From Gammaproteobacteria bacterium (GTDB lineage Bacteria; Pseudomonadota; Gammaproteobacteria; Enterobacterales; Kangiellaceae): DNA of 34,189 bases. Made by a program: the position numbers and the translations under genes. Position 1 is the first letter of the stretch. Each line of letters begins with the position of its first letter. Positions 17,063 through 26,817 of this stretch are shown piece by piece. Under the pieces are notes generated by a model that worked only from the letters and a program-made list of their open reading frames with translations, ran no database searches and was not told the origin of the DNA. Where the stretch lies: the NCBI GenBank assembly GCA_013373545.1, contig JABXHQ010000124.1:1-34189 (forward strand). The letters are read 5' to 3'.

Positions 17063-18949
17063 ATGAGTCAATATACCGCTGATGCAATTGAAGTCTTAAA
17101 TGGCTTAGAGCCGGTAAAGAAACGGCCCGGAATGTATACCGATACGGCGCGCCCCAATCATTTAGGGCAGGAAGTCATCGATAACAGTGTCGATGAAGCG
17201 TTAGCCGGCCACTGTAAAGTCATCCATGTCACCATCGAAAAAGACGGTTCTATGTCGGTGGCCGACGACGGACGCGGCATGCCAACGGACATTCATCCCG
17301 AAGAAGGGATCCCGGGGGTGGAACTGATCTTGACTAAGCTGCATGCAGGCGGCAAATTTTCGAATAAGAATTATCAATTTTCTGGTGGTCTTCACGGCGT
17401 TGGTATCAGCGTTGTAAACGCCCTTTCGAAACGGGTAGAAGTGCGTGTGCGTCGCGATGGCCAAGAGCAAATGATGGCCTTTGAAAACGGTGACAAGGCC
17501 TCTGATTTAGCCATCATTGGCGAGGTCGGAAAGCGTAACACCGGCACCACAGTAACCTTCTGGCCGGATCCAAAGTACTTTGATTCAGCAAAGTTTTCGG
17601 TACCGCGACTTAAACATCTGCTCAAAGCAAAAGCGGTTTTATGTCCGGGACTAAAAGTAAAATTATCCGATAATATCAATGGCGACAGTTTTGAGTGGTT
17701 TTATGAGAATGGCTTGACCGATTATGTCGCAGCTTCGGCTGAAGGGATTGAAACGCTCCCTGAAGCGCCCTTTACCGGAAGTTTTTCCAGCCAATCTGAA
17801 GCGGTAGATTGGGCCTTACATTGGTTGCCTGAAGGCGGTGAGATGTTGGCGGAAAGTTACGTTAACCTGATTCCAACCGCACTCGGTGGTACGCATGTAA
17901 ATGGACTTCGCACTGGGCTTCTAGAGGCGATGCGTGAGTTCTGTGAGTTTAGAAACTTATTGCCGCGTGGGGTCAAGTTAGCACCGGAAGATGTGTGGGA
18001 CCGACTCAGTTATGTATTATCCGTTAAGTTAGAAGATCCGCAGTTTAGTGGCCAAACCAAAGAGCGCTTGTCGTCGCGTCAATGTGCTGCATTTGTTTCG
18101 GGAGTGGTTAAAGATGCTTTTAGTTTGTGGCTGAATCAGCATGCTGATCTAGGTGATAAGCTAGCAGAGCTCGCGATAAGCAATGCACATAAGCGCTTGC
18201 GAGCGGGGAAAAAAGTTGCGCGCAAAAAGGTAACATCAGGACCCGCATTACCGGGTAAGTTAGCCGATTGTATTGGTCAAGAACCGATGAATGCAGAATT
18301 ATTTTTGGTTGAAGGTGACTCGGCCGGTGGTAGTGCCAAGCAAGCTCGAGACAAAGACTATCAAGCCATTATGCCGCTGCGAGGAAAAATCTTAAATACC
18401 TGGGAAGTCGATGGGCATGACATTTTAGCGTCGCAAGAAGTTCATGATATTTCAGTCGCCATAGGTCTTGATCCCAATTCAGATGATTTGAGTAAGTTGC
18501 GCTATGGCAAAGTTTGCATTCTTGCAGATGCGGACTCCGATGGACTACATATTGCAACTTTACTTTGCGCATTATTTGTAAAGCATTTTCAACCTTTGGT
18601 AGAGCAAGGTCATTTATATATGGCAATGCCTCCGTTGTATCGAATTGATGTTGGCAAAGAGGTTTTCTATGCCCTCGATGAAGATGAAAAGAATGGCATT
18701 TTGGATCGTATTGAAGCGGAGAAAAAGCGCGGAAAAGTTAATGTGCAGCGCTTTAAAGGACTCGGTGAAATGAATCCGGGACAGTTACGCGAAACCACCA
18801 TGGCTCGAGATACCCGGCGTCTGGTGCAATTGTCGATAGATGACATCTCTGCCACCGAGCAAGTGATGGATATGCTATTGGGTAAAAAACGCGCAAGCGA
18901 TCGCAAAAGTTGGCTCGAAAGCAAGGGCAACTTAGCTGAAGTTCAATGA
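17063..18949 (+). CDS. parE: DNA topoisomerase IV subunit B
   Basis: 628 residues, the ParE length. The GHKL ATPase domain shows EVIDNSVDEALAGH, DGRGMPTDIHPEEG and GGLHGVGISVVNALS, and the transducer domain follows. The TOPRIM domain has EGDSAGGSAKQARD, PLRGKILN and the DADSDG metal site. The absence of the long GyrB insert separates it from gyrase. With ParC it decatenates daughter chromosomes. It is preceded by the inverted-repeat cluster, with no clear -35/-10 pair, and is followed by parC after 14 bases. Confidence 0.98.
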   Translation: MSQYTADAIEVLNGLEPVKKRPGMYTDTARPNHLGQEVIDNSVDEALAGHCKVIHVTIEKDGSMSVADDGRGMPTDIHPEEGIPGVELILTKLHAGGKFSNKNYQFSGGLHGVGISVVNALSKRVEVRVRRDGQEQMMAFENGDKASDLAIIGEVGKRNTGTTVTFWPDPKYFDSAKFSVPRLKHLLKAKAVLCPGLKVKLSDNINGDSFEWFYENGLTDYVAASAEGIETLPEAPFTGSFSSQSEAVDWALHWLPEGGEMLAESYVNLIPTALGGTHVNGLRTGLLEAMREFCEFRNLLPRGVKLAPEDVWDRLSYVLSVKLEDPQFSGQTKERLSSRQCAAFVSGVVKDAFSLWLNQHADLGDKLAELAISNAHKRLRAGKKVARKKVTSGPALPGKLADCIGQEPMNAELFLVEGDSAGGSAKQARDKDYQAIMPLRGKILNTWEVDGHDILASQEVHDISVAIGLDPNSDDLSKLRYGKVCILADADSDGLHIATLLCALFVKHFQPLVEQGHLYMAMPPLYRIDVGKEVFYALDEDEKNGILDRIEAEKKRGKVNVQRFKGLGEMNPGQLRETTMARDTRRLVQLSIDDISATEQVMDMLLGKKRASDRKSWLESKGNLAEVQ

Positions 18950-18963
18950 GGTAAACAAGCGCA

Positions 18964-21201
18964 ATGGATTTTAACTTCGAAGGGGTAGAGCGGCAGTCGC
19001 TCGCCGATTTTACAGAGAAAGCCTATCTCAATTACTCAATGTACGTAATTATGGATCGGGCTTTGCCACACATTGGTGATGGTTTAAAGCCGGTACAGCG
19101 ACGTATTGTTTATGCCATGAGTGAACTGGGCTTAAAAGCTACTGCAAAATATAAAAAGTCAGCGCGTACGGTTGGAGATGTGTTAGGTAAGTTCCATCCG
19201 CATGGTGATTCTGCGTGCTATGAAGCGATGGTGTTAATGGCACAACCCTTTTCCTATCGCTATCCATTGGTTGATGGTCAAGGTAACTGGGGATCGCCAG
19301 ATGATCCAAAGTCGTTTGCAGCGATGCGTTACACTGAGTCGCGACTGTCTCCTTACGCGGAAGTGCTATTAAGCGAGCTTGGACAAGGAACTGTGGACTG
19401 GGTGGCGAATTTTGATGGCACTATGAAAGAGCCGAAAATCTTACCTGCGCGGTTACCGAATTTATTGCTCAATGGTACCACTGGAATTGCTGTTGGAATG
19501 GCGACTGATATACCGCCCCATAATTTACGTGAAGTGGCTGATGCCTGTATTCATTTACTGGACAACCCAAGCGCAACAGTTGCTGAGTTAAACCAGATTG
19601 TGAAAGGACCCGACTTCCCTACTGAAGCCGAAATTATTACGCCGAAAGAAGATATCTGTAAGCTTTATGAGACAGGGCGTGGCAGTATTAAAATGCGCGC
19701 AAAGTATCATACCGAAGATGGCGAGGTTGTGATTACAGCATTACCGCATCAAGTGTCTGGTAGTCGTGTGCTAGAGCAAATTGCGCAGCAAATGCAGGCG
19801 AAAAAGTTACCCATGGTAAGTGATTTGCGCGATGAGTCTGATCACGAAACACCGACCCGATTTGTCATAGTTCCTCGTTCCAATCGAGTCGATATGGAAG
19901 CATTGATGCGCCATTTATTTGCGACCACCGATTTAGAAAAAAACTATCGCGTGAATGTCAATGTGATCGGAATTGATAACAAGCCGCAAGTTAAACCATT
20001 AAATCGCTTTTTAAGCGAGTGGTTGGAGTTTCGCACTGAGACGACTAGAAGACGGTTAACGCATCGTCTATCTAAAGTGAATGACCGTTTGCATTTATTA
20101 GAAGGGATGTTGATAGCCTTTTTAAATATTGATGAAGTCATTCATATTATTCGTACCGAAGAAGAGCCAAAGCTAGAGCTGATGAAACGCTTCGAGCTCA
20201 CTGAGTTACAAGCAAACTATATTCTAGATACTAAGTTACGCCAGCTGGCACGGCTTGAAGAAATGAAAATTCGTGGTGAGCAAGATGAGCTTGCCAAAGA
20301 GCGTGATCAGTTAGAAAAAATTCTAGGCTCAGCACGGCGCTTGAAAACTTTGGTTAAAAAAGAAATTCAACAAACAGCGGATGAGTTTGGTGATGAACGA
20401 CGTTCACCAATCGTTGAGCGTCAAGAAGCGAAAGCGTTAGATGAGACTGATTTATTACCAACCGAGCCGGTAACGGTAGTTTTGTCTGATAAAGGTTGGG
20501 TGCGCTGTGCCAAAGGGCATGACATCGATGCAGAAAAATTAAGTTATAAATCTGGCGATCATTTCCTTTCAAGTGCGGAAGGAAAAAGTAATCAACAAGC
20601 GGTCTTTTTTGATTCGACCGGTCGAACCTATGCGCTTGCAGCGCATACCTTACCCTCTGCACGAGGCCAAGGCGAGCCGTTGTCGGGGCGCTTCAATCCG
20701 ATTGCGGGGGCTATCTTTACCACTACCTTAATGGGGCAAAATGATGATCTCTTTTTGGTTGCCTCCGACGCAGGATACGGTTTTGTCGCTAAGTTTGAAG
20801 ATTTTGTTACGCGCAATAAAAACGGTAAAGCATTATTAAATTTGCCGAAGGGCGCTAAGGTATTAGCTCCAAAACCGGTGCTCGATTATGAAACGCAAAG
20901 CTGTGTTGCGGTAACTAATGAGGGACGTTTATTAGTATTCCCGTTACGCGACTTGCCATGTCTGGCTAAAGGTAAAGGTAATAAAATTATCAGTATTCCT
21001 TCGGCACGAGTGATGTCTCGGGAGGAATTCGTTGTGGATATTTCTGTGGTGTCTGAAGACAAGGAACTATTGGTGCATAGTGGTAAGCGGCATATTCGAT
21101 TGAAGATGAAAGATTTGGAACATTATCGCGGTGAACGCGGACGTCGAGGGAACAAGTTGCCGCGCGGTTTCCAGAAAGTAGACAAACTTGAAGTTGAGTA
21201 G
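18964..21201 (+). CDS. parC: DNA topoisomerase IV subunit A
   Basis: 745 residues. The breakage-reunion domain has the winged-helix region with [19 protein letters not shown] and the catalytic Tyr123 in [12 protein letters not shown]. The positions that change in quinolone resistance in E. coli (Ser80, Glu84) are Ser83 and Glu87 here, so the unmutated residues are present. The coiled-coil gate follows around residues 430-490, then a beta-pinwheel C-terminal domain. It forms the A2B2 enzyme with ParE, whose gene ends 14 bases upstream, and is closed by a terminator. Confidence 0.98.
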   Translation: MDFNFEGVERQSLADFTEKAYLNYSMYVIMDRALPHIGDGLKPVQRRIVYAMSELGLKATAKYKKSARTVGDVLGKFHPHGDSACYEAMVLMAQPFSYRYPLVDGQGNWGSPDDPKSFAAMRYTESRLSPYAEVLLSELGQGTVDWVANFDGTMKEPKILPARLPNLLLNGTTGIAVGMATDIPPHNLREVADACIHLLDNPSATVAELNQIVKGPDFPTEAEIITPKEDICKLYETGRGSIKMRAKYHTEDGEVVITALPHQVSGSRVLEQIAQQMQAKKLPMVSDLRDESDHETPTRFVIVPRSNRVDMEALMRHLFATTDLEKNYRVNVNVIGIDNKPQVKPLNRFLSEWLEFRTETTRRRLTHRLSKVNDRLHLLEGMLIAFLNIDEVIHIIRTEEEPKLELMKRFELTELQANYILDTKLRQLARLEEMKIRGEQDELAKERDQLEKILGSARRLKTLVKKEIQQTADEFGDERRSPIVERQEAKALDETDLLPTEPVTVVLSDKGWVRCAKGHDIDAEKLSYKSGDHFLSSAEGKSNQQAVFFDSTGRTYALAAHTLPSARGQGEPLSGRFNPIAGAIFTTTLMGQNDDLFLVASDAGYGFVAKFEDFVTRNKNGKALLNLPKGAKVLAPKPVLDYETQSCVAVTNEGRLLVFPLRDLPCLAKGKGNKIISIPSARVMSREEFVVDISVVSEDKELLVHSGKRHIRLKMKDLEHYRGERGRRGNKLPRGFQKVDKLEVE

Positions 21202-21250
21202 CTGTATCTACGGCGAACAATCGCTGTAACTTTCTGTTATGAGCAATGTT

Positions 21251-21275
21251 AAAGGGAGCTTTGGCTCCCTTTTTC
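21251..21275 (+). terminator. Intrinsic terminator after parC
   Basis: AAAGGGAGC (21251-21259) and GCTCCCTTT (21264-21272) form a nine-base-pair stem around TTTG, followed by more T. It ends the parE-parC unit. Confidence 0.92.
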
Positions 21276-21344
21276 TTGCCGCTTGGATAGTGGATATTTT
21301 TATAAAATCTTCTATGCTTTAAAAATTATTATCCAATAAGACTC

Positions 21345-22184
21345 GTGGCAATGACTGAGGATGTATTAAAAGGGATTTATATCCCACCGCAACCAAAGTT
21401 GATTGATGAAATCAAGCTTGCGAAAACCGATCTGGATGAAATCGCTACTAGAATTAGTGCCGATCCGGGTGTCAGTGCTGCTGTTCTAAAAACAGTAAAC
21501 TCGCCTTTCTTCGGACTCAAATCACCAATCGTATCCATCAGCCAAGCGGTTATTTTGCTTGGAATTGATCGGGTGATGAACATTGTAAAATCAATGTTAC
21601 TAAAGTCCTCGATGGCAAAAATTTCCACTTCAATCAACATGGAGCGGTTTTGGGAGTCGAGTTCAGCTGTGGCAATTGTCTCTTCGGCTATTTGCCGGCA
21701 ACTAAACCTTGGATTGACTGACGAGGCTTATACGCTTGGGTTATTTCATAATGCCGGTGTGCCGATTATTGCTCAGCAGGTGAGTAATTACGGCCAAATT
21801 ATTCAGGATTCTTACGCTCGAGAAGACGGCAAGATCACTCGCGAAGAATTTAAAACCATTGGCATGCATCATGCGGCCGCCGGTTATCGTCTGACTCGGG
21901 TATGGAAATTACCCAAGTTAATAGCAGAAGCGGTGAAGAATCATCATAGTGTTGAGCGCTTACTCGATGATAACAGTATTGAAAACCCGAAATTGAAGTC
22001 TCTGGTATCGGTGTTAAAAATATCCGAACATATGGTTAAGTTGCACTCGCGACTAGGAAACTGCGAAGTTGATTATGAGTGGGAGCAGAATAAATTGTCA
22101 GTACTTGGATTTTTAGGTCTCAGTGAATACGACGAAGAAGATTTAGAAGACGCGGTATCGTATACGCTCGGAGGCATTCCCTAA
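21345..22184 (+). CDS. HDOD domain signalling protein
   Basis: 279 residues with one HDOD domain covering roughly residues 10-210: PQPKLIDEIKLAKTDLDEIATRI, DPGVSAAVLKTVNSPFFGL, and AVILLGIDRVMNIVK. The catalytic HD pair of true phosphohydrolases is replaced, as GLFHNAG shows, which is normal for HDOD proteins and implies a non-enzymatic signalling or scaffold role. No other output domain is attached. The start is GTG at 21345 or ATG at 21351; neither has a strong ribosome binding site. It is a single gene between the parC terminator and the convergent AhpA/YtjB-like gene, near c-di-GMP-related genes. Confidence 0.88.
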   Translation: MAMTEDVLKGIYIPPQPKLIDEIKLAKTDLDEIATRISADPGVSAAVLKTVNSPFFGLKSPIVSISQAVILLGIDRVMNIVKSMLLKSSMAKISTSINMERFWESSSAVAIVSSAICRQLNLGLTDEAYTLGLFHNAGVPIIAQQVSNYGQIIQDSYAREDGKITREEFKTIGMHHAAAGYRLTRVWKLPKLIAEAVKNHHSVERLLDDNSIENPKLKSLVSVLKISEHMVKLHSRLGNCEVDYEWEQNKLSVLGFLGLSEYDEEDLEDAVSYTLGGIP

Positions 22185-22199
22185 TTTTTACTGACCGTT

Positions 22200-23540
22200 T
22201 CAATCATCACGGTTACATTTGCGAATTAATTCCGCTATCTGACGTTCTAACAGCTGTCGTTGATTAGGACTTACCTTATTCAGCCACTCTTCCCCGGTAA
22301 TCATTTGTAATGCATCTTCGGCATTTAATTCAGATTCGGTCTCGGCATTCATGGTGATATAGGTTAAGGGTGCGGACGTTCGGATCCGTTCTACATAGTC
22401 AAGCTGCTGGTTGCTGCGCCAATTTATCAGATTACCTTCGTACTCAAAATAGCTGGCTTCGAGCGTACTTACCACAATTTTACACTCGAGATTTTCAAAG
22501 CATTCACTGTGGCTTAGTACTTGCCATAAAGTATAGGCGGCCTGTTCGAGATGCTCGTCATTATTTTTAAATGTTAAAAGCACTAAACGTTGAAAGCCGA
22601 GGTGCTTGGCGCTGACAGAGTGCAATTGCTCGATCTCGCTAATCAAGTTATTGAAGGCGTTTAGCAGCTCGCAGTCTTCTTGCTCAGTGTTATTGTTGGC
22701 GACGTTAATTGATAACGAAATAAAAGCGCTACGTCCTTGATAATCACGAGAGTGGCATTGATGACGCGTGACTTGGCGAATGGTCACTTTTTTGAATTTG
22801 GTGTCTTTGGCGAGCTTTTCATGACGTTTAATTTTGCCGACTAAGCTGGTTAAATCTTCATTGTCATCATGAGCTTCTGTTGCGCTGACAAGGTTTTCGA
22901 CAGGTGCTTTGCGTAATTGCCAATGCCGCCGCAGAATAACCAATAAGCCGAAAAATAAAACCATAGCGTAGGCGAGTAAAACCGCTGCTGTTGCGGTGAA
23001 GCCCATGTCGCGTATATTTTGCTCGAGGTAACGCCTATCTAGGGTAATCTGTAACCAACCAATGGCTTGTTCATCCCAATAGATTTCTGGCATAAAAACG
23101 ATGGCATCAGATTGATACTTGGGCAGGTGTGCGGTTAACCATTGGCGCCATGTAGTTTGTGGTAAATTTTCTGAGTCAACCACCGCTAAGTCGGCTTGTA
23201 GGTTGACCACTTGAGTTCCATTGGCGCGAAAAATGGTGACCTTTTCAATAAATGGCTTGGCTAAAATATTTTGTGCTAATTGTGTTAGATATTCTTCATC
23301 GCCGGCCAGTAACGGCTCTGCGGCCGCGATTGCGGCAATGCTGGCAAGGTGTTGGCCAGTTTCATCGATTTTATCGGAGAGAATAACTTTCAATTGAAAG
23401 GTTAACCAAAACCAAGCACTGGCAAAGACAAATCCACTGGCTAGCACAAACCAAAACAAACTGCGCCACAGCGAATTAGGATTTAGGGGAGTGGAAGTAG
23501 GGCTCTTAGTGGCCGTAGTTGCGGAGGTTTCAGTCGTCAT
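22200..23540 (-). CDS. AhpA/YtjB-like inner membrane protein with cyclase-like C-terminal region
   Basis: 446 residues from the ATG at 23540; the open frame runs further up to 23696, but that part overlaps serB and looks non-coding. Two membrane helices at about residues 27-49 and 180-204 flank a periplasmic domain with EKVTIFRANG and AIGWLQITLDRRYL, as in the AhpA/YtjB (SMP_2) family that is divergent from serB in E. coli. The C-terminal ~210 residues are cytoplasmic. Residues about 271-394 have the secondary-structure rhythm of a class III nucleotidyl cyclase without its metal-binding Asp; this is my inference. No strong ribosome binding site is seen. Confidence 0.78.
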   Translation of the reverse strand: MTTETSATTATKSPTSTPLNPNSLWRSLFWFVLASGFVFASAWFWLTFQLKVILSDKIDETGQHLASIAAIAAAEPLLAGDEEYLTQLAQNILAKPFIEKVTIFRANGTQVVNLQADLAVVDSENLPQTTWRQWLTAHLPKYQSDAIVFMPEIYWDEQAIGWLQITLDRRYLEQNIRDMGFTATAAVLLAYAMVLFFGLLVILRRHWQLRKAPVENLVSATEAHDDNEDLTSLVGKIKRHEKLAKDTKFKKVTIRQVTRHQCHSRDYQGRSAFISLSINVANNNTEQEDCELLNAFNNLISEIEQLHSVSAKHLGFQRLVLLTFKNNDEHLEQAAYTLWQVLSHSECFENLECKIVVSTLEASYFEYEGNLINWRSNQQLDYVERIRTSAPLTYITMNAETESELNAEDALQMITGEEWLNKVSPNQRQLLERQIAELIRKCNRDD

Positions 23541-23633
23541 AGGGCTATTATGAATAGAAATTCGATTAAGAGCAATTTGAATACTGAAATGATACACTGA
23601 GAGCATCATTGGGCTATTATTTTGTCGACAGCA

Positions 23634-24581
23634 ATGGATAAATTTCAATTCGTGGAAGGCGCTTGGGAAAAACTTTCTTGCGCAGAAGTAAACCATAATG
23701 AGTACGCTTTGAGCTTACGGATTTGGCCTTGGCATGAGTCTCTGCATGAGACAATCCAAGCGCATTTACAACCGGCGCAAGTGCTCGCCTATGCGCTAGC
23801 AAGCAGTGCCGATAAAGCGAATGCTACTGAATTGTTTTTAGCTCTTGATGCCACTTCAATTGAGCGCGCGATGAAAACTCTGCAATCTTCATTGTTAGCG
23901 GCATTTAGTCAACAACCATTGAACTACGCGTTAATGCCGCTTGCCGAACGTAACACACGGCCCCGCTTAATGGTATTTGATATGGATTCAACCTTGATCC
24001 AGATGGAATGCATTGATGAAATCGCGCGCCAAGTGGGATGTTACGAGCAAGTTTCGGAAATTACCGAGGCCGCGATGCGTGGTGAACTTGATTTTAGCCA
24101 AAGCCTGCGGCGTCGAGTGACGTTATTAAACGGCTTGGCGGAAGCGGACTTTTTAAAACTCACCCAACAGTTACCTTTAACTGACGGCGTTTTATCGGTG
24201 GTCGAATGGGCACGGCAAAACGATTGCCGAATCGCAGTGGTGTCTGGAGGCTTTGTTCCTTTTGTCGAGCACTTAAAACAGCAACTGGGGCTCGACTTTG
24301 CATTTGCTAATCAATTAGAAGTAACTGCAGAACGGCTGACCGGCGAAGTATTGGGGGAGATTGTTGATGGTGCCAAAAAGCGTGAAATCCTTATTCGGCT
24401 GCGCGAGCAACTAGGGCTTTCTGCTGCCCAAGTTTGGGCAGTAGGTGATGGCGCTAATGATCTACTGATGTTGGGCGAAGCCGGCCTCGGCGTGGCATTC
24501 GATGCCAAGCCGAAAGTAAGAGCTGAAGCTTTTGCGGTGATTGATCAAGCTGATCTTTCTGAGTTGCTAAATCTGCTTTAG
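23634..24581 (+). CDS. serB: Phosphoserine phosphatase
   Basis: 315 residues from the ATG at 23634; an in-frame TTG at 23622 is possible, and neither has a good ribosome binding site. The haloacid dehalogenase domain is complete: nucleophile motif DMDST with Asp116 and Asp118, VVSGGF (motif II Ser), the GAKKREIL lysine, and GDGANDLLML. It makes L-serine from phosphoserine in the cytoplasm. The N-terminal ~105 residues take the place of the ACT-like region. It is divergent from the AhpA/YtjB-like gene and converges on the fimX-like gene with seven bases between. Confidence 0.96.
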   Translation: MDKFQFVEGAWEKLSCAEVNHNEYALSLRIWPWHESLHETIQAHLQPAQVLAYALASSADKANATELFLALDATSIERAMKTLQSSLLAAFSQQPLNYALMPLAERNTRPRLMVFDMDSTLIQMECIDEIARQVGCYEQVSEITEAAMRGELDFSQSLRRRVTLLNGLAEADFLKLTQQLPLTDGVLSVVEWARQNDCRIAVVSGGFVPFVEHLKQQLGLDFAFANQLEVTAERLTGEVLGEIVDGAKKREILIRLREQLGLSAAQVWAVGDGANDLLMLGEAGLGVAFDAKPKVRAEAFAVIDQADLSELLNLL

Positions 24582-24588
24582 CCTTGTT

Positions 24589-26655
24589 TTAGAACTCAGA
24601 AGAAGCGAAATCAAAGGTTAAGTTGCTCATTGGTGCTTGCAAATAGAATCCTTGAATATAACCAATACCCAGCGGCCATAACGCGGCTAAGCTGGCCGCA
24701 TCTTCAACTTTCGGAGTGATGGTCACGATGTCGCGATGGTGTGACTCGGAACAAATATTGGTTATATCTGAAATGCTGTCGCCACCAGATGCTAATTGTG
24801 TGGTGAGGTCACCGTCAGTGATCGAAAACGCGGGTAGCACTTGATCCAAAAGTTGGAAGTGCTCCGGGTTATTTTGTAGATGACTCAGCGCAAACTGTAT
24901 TTTCATCTTGGTTAAGTTGTTTTTAAGTACAATAACGCGCTTTAAATAGGTTAAGGCATCATCGGCTTTTACAACTATAACCAATGAGCTGGCGGGCAGC
25001 TTAGTTGATTTGAATAAGTCGGCAATAAATTGCGAGATACCCTCGTCGGTTAGTGACGATGCCGATAAATGGACAAACAATGATGCTTTAGCTTTGTCAC
25101 CGTGTATTTGCTTAAGTGATTGCATTAGCACCCAGCGATCAAGTTTAGCGGCAAGACCTGAGGCCTCGGCGACAGGAAATATATCGCTGGCAGACATTTC
25201 TTTATCGGCCGTTTTAATGCGCAATAGCGATTGGTATAAAGCGCGTTCTTCACCATGAAGCTTCACAATTGGCTGGAACAACAGCTTCATATTGCCGCTT
25301 TCAATTGCTTCATGAATTTTTTCTACTAACTCGCTGTTTTCGCTGCGATCGGCGTCGACCATCTTATTGTAAACTTTGACGTTGTCGCCTTTATTTTTGA
25401 TCGCTCGAACGCAGGCCAAATGAGCATTGGAAATCAGGTCTCTTGCATTGCTGGCTTGGTCGCCAACGGGAGTCAGTCCAATACTAAACGACAGCTTTTG
25501 GGTGCGCCCTTCGATCTCAAATAAATGTTTTTTGACTCCGCTACAGAAACTTTCTGCGATAGCTTTGGCTTTTTCTGGTGCGTCTTCGTCGATTAGCACC
25601 ATAAAGGAGTCATTACCATAACGCGCCAACATTGCATCGCTGCCAGCTTCCTTTTTCAACCAATTTGCCACGCCGGTAATAATTTCATCGGTTCCGGTAA
25701 GGCCGAATTCTTTTTCGATGCTCTCGTATTGATCTATCTCGACGAACATTAGGTGACGGCTTTGTCCTGACTCGAAGCCAGAAGAAATCATTTTGTCTAA
25801 TTCATCTTGGAAGTAATTCTGGTTATAGAGGCCGGTTAATACATCTTGTGCAGACAGCTCTTTTACTTTGGCTTCTAATTCAGCACTGTCGGTGGTGGTT
25901 TTGATCAAAACCTGAGTACACGCTTCATTGTCATAAGTCGCATTGGATAAGGTTAACATTGCGTCGAACTGTGACATGTCGCTTTTAGTGCCCTGACAAG
26001 CAAAGTTGTTGTTATTTGGGTTTTTCGCATATTGGCGTAAAAACTCTTTGAAATCGTCATGACAGTCGGACGCGATCATATCCATGACGGGCATGGCCAG
26101 TAAGTCATCGGAGTCTTCAAAACCAAACAGGTCAACGTAAGCTTGATTTGCGTATATATGCATGCCGTCATGAATATAGGCAATGGCGTCTTGCGAGCTA
26201 TCAAGCAGCAGGCTACAGCGCTTTTCTGTTTCCGCCCATTGTGCTTCGGCTTTTTTGCGCAGCTTTCGTTGTTGTAGGTTATTGAGTTCACGCTTTGCGG
26301 TTAAAAACATGCGCTCTTGGCTTTTGAATGGAACGGCGTCTTTAATCCCGACTTTCAGTGCGGCGACTAATTGTTTTTCATCGTCTTCTTCGGTTATCAG
26401 GATGACTGGAACATCGCGGCCAAATTCGTCAATTAATTCAACGGCTCGATTTGCGGTTAATGACTTCACTTTCGGGCGAGTGAGGCAAAGATCCCACGAT
26501 TGCTGTTGCAACAGTTCAGCTAATTTATCTTCGGCAACGACTTGAGTGGCTCGCACTGCATAACCGTGGTTGCGCAGGGTCGTGATCATCGTCTCTGCAT
26601 CGTTCGAAGAGGGATCAAGCAACAGTAAGTGGACGGGTTTAATATCGTTTGCCAT
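24589..26655 (-). CDS. fimX: FimX-like REC-PAS-GGDEF-EAL protein with degenerate active sites
   Basis: 688 residues, close to Pseudomonas FimX. Domains in order: receiver-like 1-125, in which LCLTRP replaces the phosphoacceptor Asp region; PAS 145-260; GGDEF-like 265-432 with GNDSF at 347-351; EAL-like 440-688 with QSL at 475-477 in place of EAL. LSHL replaces the DDFGTG loop near 590-593, so neither c-di-GMP synthesis nor breakdown is expected. Arg479 and QGFYLQAP (669-676) remain, consistent with ligand binding. FimX controls type IV pilus assembly by binding c-di-GMP. Pilus genes are not in the window, so the role is inferred. It follows the PilZ-like gene after 162 bases. Confidence 0.88.
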   Translation of the reverse strand: MANDIKPVHLLLLDPSSNDAETMITTLRNHGYAVRATQVVAEDKLAELLQQQSWDLCLTRPKVKSLTANRAVELIDEFGRDVPVILITEEDDEKQLVAALKVGIKDAVPFKSQERMFLTAKRELNNLQQRKLRKKAEAQWAETEKRCSLLLDSSQDAIAYIHDGMHIYANQAYVDLFGFEDSDDLLAMPVMDMIASDCHDDFKEFLRQYAKNPNNNNFACQGTKSDMSQFDAMLTLSNATYDNEACTQVLIKTTTDSAELEAKVKELSAQDVLTGLYNQNYFQDELDKMISSGFESGQSRHLMFVEIDQYESIEKEFGLTGTDEIITGVANWLKKEAGSDAMLARYGNDSFMVLIDEDAPEKAKAIAESFCSGVKKHLFEIEGRTQKLSFSIGLTPVGDQASNARDLISNAHLACVRAIKNKGDNVKVYNKMVDADRSENSELVEKIHEAIESGNMKLLFQPIVKLHGEERALYQSLLRIKTADKEMSASDIFPVAEASGLAAKLDRWVLMQSLKQIHGDKAKASLFVHLSASSLTDEGISQFIADLFKSTKLPASSLVIVVKADDALTYLKRVIVLKNNLTKMKIQFALSHLQNNPEHFQLLDQVLPAFSITDGDLTTQLASGGDSISDITNICSESHHRDIVTITPKVEDAASLAALWPLGIGYIQGFYLQAPMSNLTFDFASSEF

Positions 26656-26817
26656 TCAGGGAATTCGTTCCTTTATTATTCATTTTGCTGCAAAACGCCT
26701 GGAACCGTTGAAAAACTCAATAAAAACCAAGCGATTACAGGGATTGTAGCCGAGAACTGGCGACTAAGGAACCGTAAAACGATTAAAAATGTCAGTGGAA
26801 TCGAACAAAACTGTGAG

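Noticed and set aside
23541-23696. Upstream extension of the AhpA/YtjB-like protein by 52 residues
   Set aside because: It would overlap the serB start, is not hydrophobic or signal-like, and the ATG at 23540 gives the family topology.
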